Assembly (NCBI RefSeq): GCF_905220565.1
Contig: NC_059406.1
Coordinates: 15,014,001-15,078,000 of the forward strand
Origin: Melitaea cinxia
Taxonomy: Eukaryota; Arthropoda; Insecta; Lepidoptera; Nymphalidae
DNA: 64,000 nucleotides
Direction: 5' to 3'
A program made the position numbers and the translations under genes. Shown here piece by piece: positions 52,932 to 64,000 of this stretch (its first letter is position 1; each line of letters opens with the position of its first letter). Below the pieces are notes generated by a model. The model was not told the DNA's origin. It saw nothing but the letters and a program-made list of their open reading frames with translations, and searched no databases.

Positions 52932-53588
52932 CTTGCGTCTTGATAGTAGGAATATTTTTCGTAACACCAAACGTCACTGTTACACTAAGAAACAACGCCC
53001 CAGACCGACGCGCCACACCTTTGATATTACTCACATCGGCATGGCTGTCACGACCTGTTATGTATGTTATTGCACTCACTGTACCCGTAAAACGGCTAAT
53101 TAATGTATTATTAGAGTCAAATGCAATAAATAACAATGAGGCAGTTCACTCACCCTTTTACCACAGACTAAGTAGACTATATTTACACGTGACATGACAG
53201 AATGAGAAGTTAATTTATTGCGTGAGTTTTCATTTTTAAACTAAATTAATTTTAAATAGTTTTTATCCAGTTATAGTGTAAAATTGTATGAAATAACTTT
53301 AGAGTAAAATAGATTACATATTTAATCAATATTAAATAAATAATGGTTTTGTTGAGATACTGTAATCAGTTCTTAGTTCGTAATAGTTCACAATTAAATT
53401 TGTAGGTGGCGCTAAATTGTTACAATGAATATTCAAAGTTCAAAACTTCAAAAAAATAAGTCGAAATAAAGCATTGAAATTTACAATTCTAAGTCTGCTT
53501 TTACAAACCTAAGGCATTCGGTATTTTCAGCTTAAGAAATCGCGTGTTTTATATAAGGATTTAATTTGAACTTGGATATCTGCGTAGT
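52932..53588. promoter_or_regulatory. Divergent intergenic region between Ras and the CFAP141-like gene
   Basis: 657 bases separate the two start codons, which point away from each other. It is GC-richer near Ras and AT-rich in the middle. It presumably contains both promoters and the Ras 5' UTR. No TATA box or initiator can be assigned with confidence. Confidence 0.5.
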
Positions 53589-56500
53589 ATGTCAACAGAC
53601 GATGCGAAGAATGAGGGGGATCCCGAAACTTTGGAGGAAGCGGGTATACTTGAAGCCGATGTTGGTGCGAAATTGTTAGTATTTTTTAACCGACTTCAAA
53701 AAAGGAGGAGCTTACTCAATTCGGCCGTATTATATATAAATTTTTCGTGTCATAATGTTAGTTAAAAATACTCCTCCGAAGCGGCTGGACCGATTTTTAT
53801 GAAATTTTGTGTGCATATCGGGTAGGCCTGAGAATCAGCCAACTTCTATTTTTCATACTGTAAGTTGTAAGGGTAATATAAGGATTAAGGGGTTTAATAA
53901 CATGTATGGCAAAACAATGGTTGCGGGGTCAGCTAGTTTATATATATATATATATATATTTTATGTATGTTCAATGTTCGGGGATAACTTTGTCGTTTAC
54001 GAACCGATTTTGTTCATTCCTTTTTTGTTGGAAAGGGATATCCCAAGTGTGGTACCATGATAAGCAAACCAGGAGCTGATGATGGGATTCCAGAGAAATC
54101 GAAGGAAATCCTCGGAAATCGTAGTGACGACTAGTGCGTCGGTTAATTTTTTTCGTCTACTCACGTTGTATTACTTGTCGATGTAATTGAAGTCGGTTTT
54201 TTTCAACACAATTATAACATCATAACGTGATTTAAGCAGTTTTCATATGCTATATTTACATTTCTTTTTTTAATTGCATTTTTCTGTGGCTTTACTACAA
54301 TATTAAAATTTAATTTTTCAAATCAAAAATATTAGTATAAACTATCTGTTAACAATATAAACATTAAAATTAAACAACATAAAAAATAACAAAACCTTTT
54401 TTTTTCCTAAGATTTTGATAATCCCTATTGGATAACATCTATTGTTAGTGATCCTTTCTATATTTCATATACCTCATTCTAGATGCTATGCAGCTATGCT
54501 AATTTTTTGTTTTGCGGACCATTTGGCTCCCCTTTGTGAGTAGTGCCCGGGGCATGATGCTCCTTTGCCCGCCCCTCGCTATGCCACTGATACAGCGGGA
54601 TATGAGCTTTTGTGCTTGTGTTGTCTATATCCTACTCGGACAGATTCTAAGCAGTTAACTTATATAAATATAAGTATAAGAATATATAATTATGTATATA
54701 CTAGCTGACTCGGCGAACTTCGTATCGCCTAACACAAACTTTATCGTATGGTATTAAAGTTCAAATTGACTTTTAAGTATTATCACAAATCTTTTGTATG
54801 GGAGTATAGAAAAGTGTTGTTTTTAGACTTTTTCAGGAATTTTTTTTTTTTTTTTTTTTTAGAATTTTTCTCTCCGTAAGAACCATCCTCGTACTTCAAG
54901 GAATATTTTAAAAAAAGAATTAGCGAAATCGGTCCAACCGTTCTCGAGTTTTGCGCTTAGTAACACATTCAGCGACTCATTTTTATATTATAGATTTGTT
55001 TCAGTGACCAACAGCTCGCGGGTATAGATCCCAACTTGAAGATCAACATGGACCCGCAGGCGCACCACCAACTCCGGCCTGAGATGATGTTCATACGCGA
55101 AGAGTTGCGGCAGGCGAAAGAGCAGACTTTAGCTGTGAGATTATTAGACTAGTATAAAAAACATTTTAATTTTATATTATAAGAGTGGCAAATAAACGTC
55201 CGCCTGATGGTAAACGGCCACTAAAGTCTACAGTACCAGGAGTATCGCAACTACGCTGCCAACTTTAACTTCATAATCCAATTAATTAGTTTGTGAGAAA
55301 TGGGTCTTGGAGTATGTACTACAGAAATACTTTGTAACGTGATGGTGATCTGGCCGTTCCCATTTTTTAAGTTAAATTTATTTCCTAATCTATTAACGCC
55401 TCCTCAGCTACGAGCGTAACTCGTTTGTGACTCCTCTATAGCTACGAGTGTAACTCGTTTGTGACTCCTCTGTAGCTACGAGTGTAACTCGTTTGTGACT
55501 CCTCTATAGCTTCGAGTGTAACTCGTTTGTGCTTCATCTATAACTACGAGTTTTATGGTTATAAAATCGTCAACAGATTTTTTTTTAGTTCAATCAATTC
55601 TTTAGCAGTCTTTTACTTTATTTTAATTAGTACCGTATAATAAAGAATTGTATTGCCATTTAGAAATGCCAAGGCAGTACAAGCTTAGAAAATCATCATC
55701 AAAGGTATTAAAAATCTAATTATATAACAATTTAATACATAAAATAAAATAACACAGTAAAATATATTGATAACATGTTATTTAAACTTTATTAACTTTA
55801 TAGAAAACCACACAAAAAAATTAACAATAAAAAACCGTAATGACTAGGAAGTAGCATAAAATTCACATTATATACATCGTTATTACTATACTAGTTATAT
55901 CTCGCCGTTTTCCCGCGTAATTTCAATTTATTGTGAATATTGGGATGAAAAATAGTCAATATGTTAGTCTGAATCAGTAGTACTGATTCAGTACTATATA
56001 TGTACCAAGTTTCATTGCAATAAGTTTAGTAGCTATTGCGTGAAAGAGTAACATCCATCGATATAAAATTTCGCATTTATAATACTAATAAGAGTAGCAG
56101 GGATACTTGTGGTAATATTAAAATAGTTGTATTTGCTCTCAAACGAAAAAAAAAGCCTACTTCAATTACATACATCGACAAGCACCTGATTGATATACCT
56201 TTCATACGTACAAAGCGCTTCGAATCATCTTTTTTTAAGCGCACAGCCAAGGAATGGAATTCCCTGCCGGCGTCTGTATTTCCGAGTTCATACAACCCGA
56301 ACATGTTTAAAGCACGAGTGAACAGGCTTCTTCTGGGCGAACTCGCTCCATCTTCGACCTCATCTGTGCTCTAGAGCTAGACTGGGATCAAGAGTATGCC
56401 CATAACATAATATAAAAAAAAAAACAAGCAATACAACGCAAGTAGACGAAAAAATAGTTAAGTAAATACGCAATGTCAAAGATTACCCAAAAAGTAGTTA

Positions 56501-58360
56501 TCAGATCTCGATCAAATTAAATAGGACTACTAAAAAGCAACAGCTTTCGATTAAAACAATAATCATCAAAATCGGTATACCCAGTGAAAAGTTATGCGGT
56601 ATAACACAACGTATGTTGACGAAAAAATAATCAAGTAAATTTTCGTGATTAGATATAACTCGAAAAGTACTTGTTAGATTTCAATTAAATTTAAACGAGA
56701 CCACATGACATACCACCTTTCGATAAAAAAAAAATTGAAATCGGTCCATCCACTCAAAAGTTCTAGGGTGACATACAAAAAATACAATCCAATAGCGAAC
56801 CTCCACATTTTTTGGAAGTCAGTTAAAAATGAAGTGATTTTTTGTTTAATTATAACAAAATCTGTACCTATATGATTGAAAATAGATTAAATGATAGTTT
56901 AGTATTCCTGTAACAAATTGAATCGTTCATTGACGTCTTTTGAACTACTGAGTTTATCGAGTTTACACGTGTCTCTTTTGTCGCACAAAGGTATTGGTAC
57001 TGTATCGGACTTCTGAGAAAAGGAGCTAATAATGCGACAGTCGTCCTTTTAGAAAAGACCTAAATAAATAAAAAGATGTAAGTCCGCCATTACGTGCGTT
57101 TCACGTATACAATTTGCACATGCTATTTATAATAGGTAATTGCATTTGTTCACAAACATGGGCGTATCCAGAATTGTGTAAGGATGGGGTATAAACAAAT
57201 AAATGTAAAAACTCAATAACTCAATAATATATATAATAATAATCAATAAGTAGAAATCTAAAACCGTCAACAATTTATTTACCTTCGCTATCAAAACTAT
57301 TTCAATCTAACCTAACCGAGTTAGGGTGGGTTAAATGCCCCACCTTGCCCTCTGTGAGTACGCCCGTGCTTGCAACAAAAAAAAAAAATGACCTAAGTTA
57401 TTATACAATTTACAAAAAAGGAGGTTCTCAATCTATGCATCATAACTTTTTACTGGCAGTACCGATTTTGATGACATTTTTCTAATCGAAAGGATGTGCT
57501 TGTCACGTGGTCGCATTTAAATTTGATTGCGATCTGATTAGTACTTTTTGAGTTCCTAATAATGCGTATTTAATTGAATATTTTGACTACCTATGTTGAT
57601 AGAAATTTCTTGTTGATAATATTGTGTGTGAAAATGAGTTAGTTTTTTTCGTTTGCGAGGTTGCGGTATTAATTTTTATATATGTATAAAAATATAGATG
57701 TGCTAATTAATTACAATGCTGTGTGGTTACGGCAGTAAAGAAGCAGCCCTTCCTCTCTTCCCGTAGATGTCGTATGAGGCGATTAAGGGATAATACAGTT
57801 CCACTGCCACCTTGGAAGTTAAAAAACCGACTGATGGCGAAATAGCCATCCCATTGCTGGCTTTCAAATACACAGGCCGAAGACGGGCAGCAGCGTCTTC
57901 GGTGCGACAGAGCCAGACCTGCGGTCACCGACCCACCTGCCCAGCGTGGTGACTATAGGTAAAACACGTGAGTTCGTGCCATTTTTCGCGCGAACTTGTG
58001 GAGGCCTATGTCCAGCAGTGGACTGTGATAGGCTGAAGTGTGTGTGTGTGTGTGTGTGTAAATTAATAACAATTTAAGCTAAATACGCTACAGCGACCAT
58101 ATAACCAATATATAGGGGAAAGGGTTTGTTACTACTTAATACATACTCGTATTATTTAGTAACCTAGCTAGGAGTACTGTGCTTAACCCACTGGATTTAA
58201 TATTAAAGTGTACAAAACCTGTCTGTTGTCAAATTTTATATTATCAACATTGTCTTAGGTACGTCGGACGGCGCTTAAGAAACTCCTTATGAAGGACTTT
58301 TTGGAGGAAGACTGTGAGCTCAGGAATTTAGGGTTATGTTATGCCCCTCCCGATCCTTGA
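53589..58360 (+). CDS. CFAP141: CFAP141-like (C1orf189) small ciliary protein, three exons
   Basis: Exons 53589-53674, 55005-55134 and 58259-58360. All GT-AG, with phases 2 and 0 closing, giving 105 residues; human CFAP141 is 101. The first 30 residues are acidic (MSTDDAKNEGDPETLEEAG). The rest is one predicted amphipathic helix: LRPEMMFIREELRQAKEQTL, then VRRTALKKLLMKDF, then LRNLGLCYAPP. The arrangement (E-L-xx-A-K-x-Q-x-L-xx-V-R-xx-A-L-xx-L, later L-xxx-G-xx-Y) matches CFAP141, a microtubule inner protein of ciliary doublets. In insects such a gene would act mainly in sperm flagella or sensory cilia (inference). Coding bases are GC-rich against AT-rich introns. AATAAA lies at 58450-58455. 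Existence of the gene is well supported; the name is less certain. Confidence 0.7.
53685..54215 (+). repeat. Dispersed repeat family H split by a family A insertion
   Basis: The left part, TTTTTTAACCGACTTCAAAA (from 53683), and the right part (about 53960-54215, ending ACTTGTCGATGTAATTGAAG) are the two ends of family H as seen at 61263-61710. Between them lies a family A copy (53741-53940). It starts only about 10 bases inside intron 1 of the CFAP141-like gene. Confidence 0.65.
54700..54995 (+). repeat. LINE 3'-end-like repeat in CFAP141-like intron 1
   Basis: TAGCTGACTCGGCGAACTTC at the left and AGCGAAATCGGTCCAACCGT then TTCAGCGACTCATTTTTATA at the right form a unit I recognise as common in lepidopteran genomes. 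It ends a few bases before the exon 2 acceptor. A T-run lies at 54841-54860. Confidence 0.6.
55180..55350 (+). repeat. Dispersed repeat family C, fragment in CFAP141-like intron 2
   Basis: GTCCGCCTGATGGTAAACGG and CTACAGTACCAGGAGTATCG correspond to the left part of family C with many changes. Confidence 0.45.
55400..55556 (+). repeat. 34-bp minisatellite, five units
   Basis: Units begin AGCTACGAG-like at 55406, 55440, 55474, 55508 and 55542 (period 34). Each contains ACGAGTGTAACTCGT, itself a 6-bp-arm palindrome. It lies in intron 2 of the CFAP141-like gene. Confidence 0.85.
56200..56374 (+). pseudogene. Truncated LINE ORF2 C-terminus
   Basis: An open frame encodes RTKRFESSFFKRTAKEWNSL and PASVFPSSYNPNMFKARVNR followed by LLLGE. 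This is the typical C-terminal tail of CR1/Jockey-type LINE ORF2 proteins. Nothing of the RT domain remains upstream, so it is a 5'-truncated copy. A poly(A)-like run follows at about 56414. It lies within intron 2 of the CFAP141-like gene. Confidence 0.7.
56400..56830 (-). repeat. Dispersed repeat family H, reversed copy
   Basis: Contains ACGCAAGTAGACGAAAAAAT, TTTCGATAAAAAAAAAATTG-like A-runs, GAAATCGGTCCATCCACTCA and TTTTTTGGAAGTCAGTTAAA, reverse complements of the blocks in 61263-61710. Two tandem, diverged half-copies seem present. Confidence 0.6.
57400..57660 (+). repeat. Dispersed repeat family H, forward copy
   Basis: AAAAAAGGAGGTTCTCAATC, TACCGATTTTGATGACATTT and TTAATCGAAAGG-like sequence (TCTAATCGAAAGGATGTGCT) match family H. 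It lies in CFAP141-like intron 2. Confidence 0.6.
57707..58035 (-). repeat. Dispersed repeat family I, long reversed copy
   Basis: Reverse complement of 39895-40220 through most of its length, for example AGACGGGCAGCAGCGTCTTC, AGGCCTATGTCCAGCAGTGG and TGACTATAGGTAAAACACGT. A (GT)n tract follows at 58040-58058. Confidence 0.7.
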
Positions 58361-59639
58361 ACTTAGAACTTAGAGAATAGACTTTGTATTTGTAACACTG
58401 TTTTTTTACGATGATTTCAAAAAATTTAGAATTGTTAATTTAGTTTTTAAATAAATGAAAAATTAAATTCGATTACGCGTTCCTACTTATTTAATTATTC
58501 AAAAAATAATAATACTAGTGTTTGCTTAAGACCGCACGGCAGAAGTGAAAACTTCATTAACAAACGTAATCAATATATACATATATACTAGGAGTCCCGG
58601 CAGACGTTACACTACCCGGAAAACAGCTACCAAATTTGACTGCTTACATACCAATCGGTAGCCACACAATAACTATAATAATCATTAATTAATTGACGAT
58701 GACGACAATTGGTGCAGTGTTCACAGCACTGGCTGTCCCACTAGCGGTTGTTGGTTCGATCACACTAGAAATATCGTACAGGCCATACAGATATTTGTTA
58801 TGGTCCGGCCGTTTATGTATTTATGATCGATGATGCTTGCCTAAATGTAAAGTTTTCTTTGTTATGGTTGCTTACCTTTGTAGTATAAAAAAAGTGTTAG
58901 ACCAAAGTAACAATTGGTTACCTTTTATAATATTATATATTTTTTTTCAATATGCTGTAAACATACACTAATATATATTTAAACAATTAATCGTGATGTA
59001 CTTTGTGATAAATAATAGTCTAAGAAGTTTCTTGAAGGAAAGCTTGCGATAAAGCTCGTTTTATTGACAGCGGAAGAGAGTTCCGCAGACAGCGTTCTTT
59101 GTAATTTCCTGCTTCTAGTTTAAATAAACTGCATCGAAGCTATTGAACATGGAATTGAAGCAATAATGAAGTCTCTCTTAAGAATCTTTATTTAATTGAT
59201 GAAGTCGGTAGAGCTAGGAATAAGACTAGTAGCATTAAAGTAGTAGCATTAAAGTTTACATTGAAAATTTTATTTTATTAAACATTATACATATTTACAA
59301 TTCACAACTTAAGAACTAAATATTTACAGATAGTTTTGGTATAAATCATGTCCGCGTGGAATTGTGCCAAGAATGCTGGCAGCATTTACCTGTTGAATCG
59401 CTATGCCGATTCTCTGGGCATAAAATGCACCAGCCCTCTTGTTACCAGTGGAGGCAATAAGGCGAGGAGTTATCTCATTTAAACATTTTTAGCACTGTTA
59501 CTCCAAGGCCCAAGTGTTAAAATTTGTTGATAAAAATAGTTATTAATTCAGCTTGTAACGTCCTACTGCTGGTTAAATCTCTTTTGCTTCACATGGACAT
59601 CTCTAGATGAAAGTCGGAGCTTAATAATAATAATAATTA

Positions 59640-59860
59640 AATAAATAAATAAACGCTTCACGCTCAACGGCCCCCAGTAAGATTTTCTCCTGTGTCGGGA
59701 GTCCAGAAACACACACAACACACAAGCACAACACCCAGACCACAACAAACATCTACATATATGGCCGGTACAAATGTCTGTCGTGAGCGGGAATCGAACC
59801 CGCGACCGCCAACGGAACAGCCATTGCTATGACCGCTGCGCCAACGCGTCGTCACTTTTA
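59640..59860 (-). repeat. SINE-like repeat with tRNA-related B box
   Basis: Contains GTGAGCGGGAATCGAACCCG and ATGACCGCTGCGCCAACGCG, the reverse of B- and A-box-like promoters. It shares over 180 bases with 63625-63825 and its tRNA part with 33835-33930. The open frames across it are not genes. Confidence 0.7.
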
Positions 59861-60114
59861 ATAGGTACTCCACGCTCTACTGATAGTTTCGTATAATTTC
59901 CTTCAACGACTAACCAGTGTTTTAAGATTCAGAGCCCCGGCCCAAAAAAGTTGCCACTTCACAAATGAAGGGAATAATTGTGCTTACTCGCAAACGAAAA
60001 AAAAAAAATGAAATTTAATACTAAAAGGGTAGTCTAGATATCTGAACTGAACTGTACTTGTATAATGTAAACTGACAGTTATTGTGTAAATGGCATGTCT
60101 ATATGGGATCGTGG

Positions 60115-60320
60115 ATAATTTTTCCGTCGTCCGTGTGGTATAGGTACCTATAGTGAAGAATAATTATCGCTATCAGATGTTTGTGATAACAGCATAGCAC
60201 AAACGTGCACACAACGGCAAACGTGTATATCACATACAAAATTTTTGAGATGACCAAGATCGAACCCTGTCCATCAGCGCAATAGCCAGTGCTCGGATCG
60301 CTGCGCTAATGTGTCGTCAA
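60115..60320 (-). repeat. Decayed SINE-like repeat
   Basis: GATCGTGGATAATTTTTCCG through CGCTGCGCTAATGTGTCGTC follows the same plan as 33650-33930 with many substitutions. Confidence 0.45.
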
Positions 60321-61262
60321 CTGTCAAGCAATGTAATAGTGGCAGTACGGTCATTTCGCGTGTTTATGATAGAATGGTGGTCATTTTTGTATTAACACAT
60401 ATATTTTTTTCTTTTAAGTACTTGGTCGTAATCTAGTTAGGTCTACAGTTCTTGTTTAATAAAATGATCTCAATCACGTAGTACGTTGTGTTGCATTACA
60501 GTAACAAACCGTAATAAATCGTTAAGGATTTTCCCTTTACCAACTCTTTCAAACCCTATCAAACTCTTTAAAAGCTAAATATTATATCTGGCAAAGTATA
60601 AAGCCCACGACATACCTTGTAGAAAGGTTAATCTCTATCGGGACACTAGACATTAGCTTACTTCATTCCCAATTACTAGGTTGTTACTTGTTGTACAATT
60701 TTGGGTATATTACCCGAGTTTGTAATGTACCTAGTGTTGAAATGATATCATTTTGAGATTATGCAATTTTTGAATTGCATGTGGACTTTGCTACCATGAC
60801 TTATCGCAAAATATTTAAAAATGTAGATGTCCTTGACGCTCCTTAACAAATTAATTTAATTATCTGTGACGTAATAAAAGTTTTTAAATCAAACATATTT
60901 ATACGCTTTTATCTTATAAAAATAATATAATTAAAATAAGGCCATTTATATATGAATTGTGAAATCACCTTGTTATTAGCTTGTAGCGTAGATATATTGC
61001 GTTATTATAATTTCATGAAAATTTCAGTCTTTAAATATTCATGACCACTGGATTTTAATTTTTTTTGTCAAGCGCGAATTTGAACATACTATTTCTTTTT
61101 TTTTTACGCTATTTTAGTAATATTGCAAGCGTTAAGGGGGTGATAGACGTGGGAGTAAGTTCGTGAACTTGTAGCTCGACGACCTTTTTCGCTGGTGTGT
61201 CGATCCAAGTTTGAAATTTTCGCTCGTACGTGTGGCAGCACTGCGAGCCGCAAGCCGCCATT

Positions 61263-61710
61263 TTTAACCGACTTCCAAAAAAGGAGGAGGTTCTCAATTC
61301 GATTGTACTTTTTTATGTATGTTATCTCAGAAGTTTTGACTGGGTGGACCGATTTCCATGATTTTTATTTTAATCGAAAGGTGGTGTGTGTCGTGTGGGA
61401 CATTTGATTGCGATCTAACAAGTAATTTTTGGGTTATATCTAATGATTGCGTATTTACTGGACTGTTTTTTCGTCTACCTACGATGTGTTACTTGATGTA
61501 CTACTTTTGATGATTTTTAATTTAATCGAAAGGTGATGCTTATCATGTGGTCACATTTAAATTTCATCGAGATCTGATTACAACTTTTTGAGAAATTCGA
61601 TAACGCGTAGGTATTTACTTGAATATTTTTTCGTCTACTTACGTTCTATTACCTACTTGTCGATGTAATTGATGTCAGTTTTTTTTTGTTTGCGAGCAAA
61701 CAATTATGTT
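61263..61710 (+). repeat. Dispersed repeat family H, longest copy
   Basis: Starts TTTTAACCGACTTCCAAAAA, runs through GTGGACCGATTTCCATGATT and a second half-copy from about 61500 (TTTTGATGATTTTTAATTTA), and ends TACTTGTCGATGTAATTGAT. Useful as the family reference. The class is unknown; it is a very common lepidopteran repeat. Confidence 0.65.
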
Positions 61711-63499
61711 TCGCCAGTCCGTGGACGCGCAATACTTGTAGTGTAGGTATTTGTAATTTTTGTTACTTTTGATTGAGAAATTACTCTAAATGAAATATTT
61801 CAGAAATTCGTTTTTTTTTTTTGTTTTTTAAAATGTAATACGATACAATTCCTAAATAACACAAAGCTTCTTCTGTCGACGACATTGCAATACAGAATGA
61901 GTAAGCATCACGTGTGTCGCCGACGACGAGCACAGTAAGTTCGCGAAATTAAAACCACTTTGTTCGCATGTCGCTATGGTCGCAATTCTACAACAAAACG
62001 ATTTACAACGAACCATATTAAAATACCATAAATCTACTTATTTATAGTAGTAGTGAAAAATAAATTATAAAATTTGATAAAAATGAAAATTTATGTAGAA
62101 ATACACTTAAATATTCTGATTTGGAATCATAAAAGCACATAATTTTTTGATTATATTGAAATTAAAAGTCGTATATTTTAATCTGAATATCACGTGACCT
62201 AAAACACGACCCGCAATTGTATGACATCATAAGGGCAATAACAAAGTTCTGTGAGTGCTGTAAACAGCTTGTTATACATATCTATCAACTTTAACTTCAA
62301 GGAGTAGTAGTTGTACTCTTTCGTTAGTGCATGTCATTTGTACTTATTGGAACGAAGTTCCTTACGGCAGGCTTGACATTTGGCTGGGTGACAGAACTGA
62401 AAAAAATGTGATACTAAAATCGTAAGAAAAATATATAACGGAAGTGACGTAATATCAGTCACACGACTGTATAATATGACGTTTGTAAAACTAAAATATT
62501 ACTAGTAAACTTTTTTTAAATTATTTATTTAATTTTATACTGTCGACAAAAATAAATAAAGACATATGTTTTTTTTATTTTACTTAATAGTTTGAATTAT
62601 TATTATTATTATGTTTGATTTATATATATGACACTACACACCAACGATAGCTATTTTAATTCATTATTTTACACAAAAACACCAAATATTTGTAGCTGTT
62701 AACGTTGAACTACTATTGACGTTGACGTATTCAACGAATTCGTTTTTACATACGTCATACACAACTTTTGTTTTTAACCATATTACGTTACCAAAATGGC
62801 TGATAGCGTTTTCGCGGAAATAAAAAAGGTTTAAAATGTAATTTAATTGTATGGCATGAAAGCATGTTTATTTTGCCGAAATATATACTTTTTTTGTGGC
62901 TTTTTATTGGAAAATCAACACTTTGAAGTACTTTTTCAAACATAGTGGAATACCCTATTACTCCACATAAATTATCCATCCATCCTCCATTTTGTTCTAC
63001 CAGAGATAATAACTAAAAATTGTTATTGCTTTTTTTTCGTAAATTAAATAATTATTAACATTCAGTTTCTAATCAACTCACGTATAAATACTTTTTTTGT
63101 TATTTTGTAAAGTGATAATTATTAGATATACTTATTTAGTGTGAATTATTCGCGCAGGTAGGTACAGTTAGTTTATTTAATAAAACTTTATTGCTTTCTA
63201 GAAATACTAGCCGAACCGTGCCCACTTCGTTGGGTGTTAATTATTTTTGTGATCCAAATATATAGTAAAGTTTTCATCTCGCTCGCATTTCTCCGACTTG
63301 ATTCACCTATACTATTATTTTGCACTGAATTTTTTGTTTAATAACAATAAAATATAGCCTATATCACTCCTGAATAGTGTAGCTTTCTGCTAGTGAAAGA
63401 ATTTTCATGATCGGATCAGTACTTGCAAAGATTACTCCCTACAAAAATACAAAGTTAGAAACTTTACCTCTTCATAATATAAGTATAGACAAATTACAC

Positions 63500-64000
63500 A
63501 TGCTTAAAAACTTGATAAAAATTGATTCAGTAGTTTCGGAGTTACATGCCGATAGCAGCGCCACCTACCGGGTCTGATTGAGATATTAATAATTAATAAA
63601 TGCTAAAAAAATATTAATAATTAATAAATGCACAGACCCCCCCAGTAGGATTTTTTTCCTATGTTGGGGGTCCGGAAATACACACAATACACAAACACAA
63701 CGCCCATACAACGAAAAACATCTATATGGCCGATACAAATGTCTGTCGTGAGCGGGAATCGAATCCGCGACCGCCAGCGTAACAGCCAGTGCTATGACCG
63801 CTGCGCCAACGCATCGTCTACTAAACTATCCTATCTTCCAAGTTGGACCAGATTATAGATGCTTACAAAATTTGATAAAAATTGGTTCAGTAGTTCCAGA
63901 GCTACAAAGCGATAGCAGCGCTATCTACCGGGTCCAATTGAGTTAAAAATTACCACATTTTCTAAGTTAGACCAAATTACAGATCCATACAAAATTTGAT
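63500..64000 (+). repeat. Dispersed repeat family B cluster at window edge
   Basis: AAATTGATTCAGTAGTTTCG (near 63520), TTGGTTCAGTAGTTCCAGAG (near 63880) and two CTACCGGGTC blocks show at least two family B copies, the last cut by the window end. Confidence 0.55.
63625..63825 (-). repeat. SINE-like repeat, second copy
   Basis: GTGAGCGGGAATCGAATCCG and CGCTGCGCCAACGCATCGTC match 59640-59860. Family B fragments flank it on both sides (63500-63580 and 63830-64000), so it seems inserted into an older family B cluster. Confidence 0.7.

Larger units (their letters stand above)
58361..64000. other. Repeat-rich region with no supported gene
   Basis: Holds the CFAP141-like 3' end (AATAAA 58450-58455), family B fragments (58585-58660, 63500-63580, 63830-64000), SINE-like copies (59640-59860, 60115-60320, 63625-63825) and a family H copy (61263-61710). 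Short open frames at 61109-61297 and 62788-62979 show no recognisable domain. A short ATG frame at 62796 (MADSVFAEIKK) could be a first exon but has no visible partner. Confidence 0.55.

Noticed and set aside
56036..56374. 112-codon ORF as a host gene
   Set aside because: The C-terminal half is a LINE ORF2 tail and the N-terminal half reads through a family H repeat.
62788..62979. 63-codon minus-strand ORF and the ATG at 62796 on the plus strand
   Set aside because: No recognisable domain, and no splice partner could be found on either side within the window.
1..64000. CRISPR arrays, operons or a bacterial defence system
   Set aside because: The window is clearly eukaryotic (GT-AG introns, LINEs, SINEs). 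The only regular array is the TRMT1 exon repeat, which has no unique spacers.

Overview
This is an AT-rich, intron-rich animal nuclear DNA window. The gene content (mitochondrial Lon, Ras, TRMT1, COG5) and the many short dispersed repeats, which look like those I know from moths and butterflies, suggest a lepidopteran insect. All gene names come from reading translated exons and matching splice phases by eye. No database search was run.

Layout. (1) 939-17518, minus strand: a nine-exon tRNA (guanine26-N2)-dimethyltransferase gene (TRMT1). Its last intron holds a full-length I-type LINE (1845-7239, plus strand) with a 12-bp target-site duplication. Its seventh exon sits at the edge of a GC-rich 146-bp tandem array (about 7852-8968) made from copies of that same exon plus its 5' splice site. 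Another intron holds a deleted Tc1/mariner-like element with ~280-bp terminal inverted repeats. (2) 17946 to about 23400, minus strand: a second I-type LINE with both ORFs open, inserted between the divergent TRMT1 and Lon genes and ending in a (TA)n tract. (3) 23798-37580, plus strand: mitochondrial Lon protease in 15 exons, with all splice phases closing from exon 2 onward. Its introns carry a dead RT fragment, several short repeats, a tRNA-like hairpin and a perfect 72-bp palindrome with a hammerhead-like core. (4) 40506-42746, minus strand: single-exon COG5, convergent with Lon. (5) 42747-48162: gene-poor DNA. (6) 48163-52931, minus strand: a two-exon Ras gene of the Ras85D/KRAS type. (7) 53589-58360, plus strand: a three-exon, 105-residue protein that resembles the ciliary protein CFAP141, divergent from Ras. 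(8) 58361-64000: repeats only, with no gene I can support.

The host genes are ordinary housekeeping or signalling genes and do not form a pathway. TRMT1 and Lon are head-to-head, as are Ras and the CFAP141-like gene, so each pair may once have shared a promoter region. The most unusual object is the homogeneous array of partial TRMT1 exons. It repeats a splice donor eight times without repeating an acceptor.
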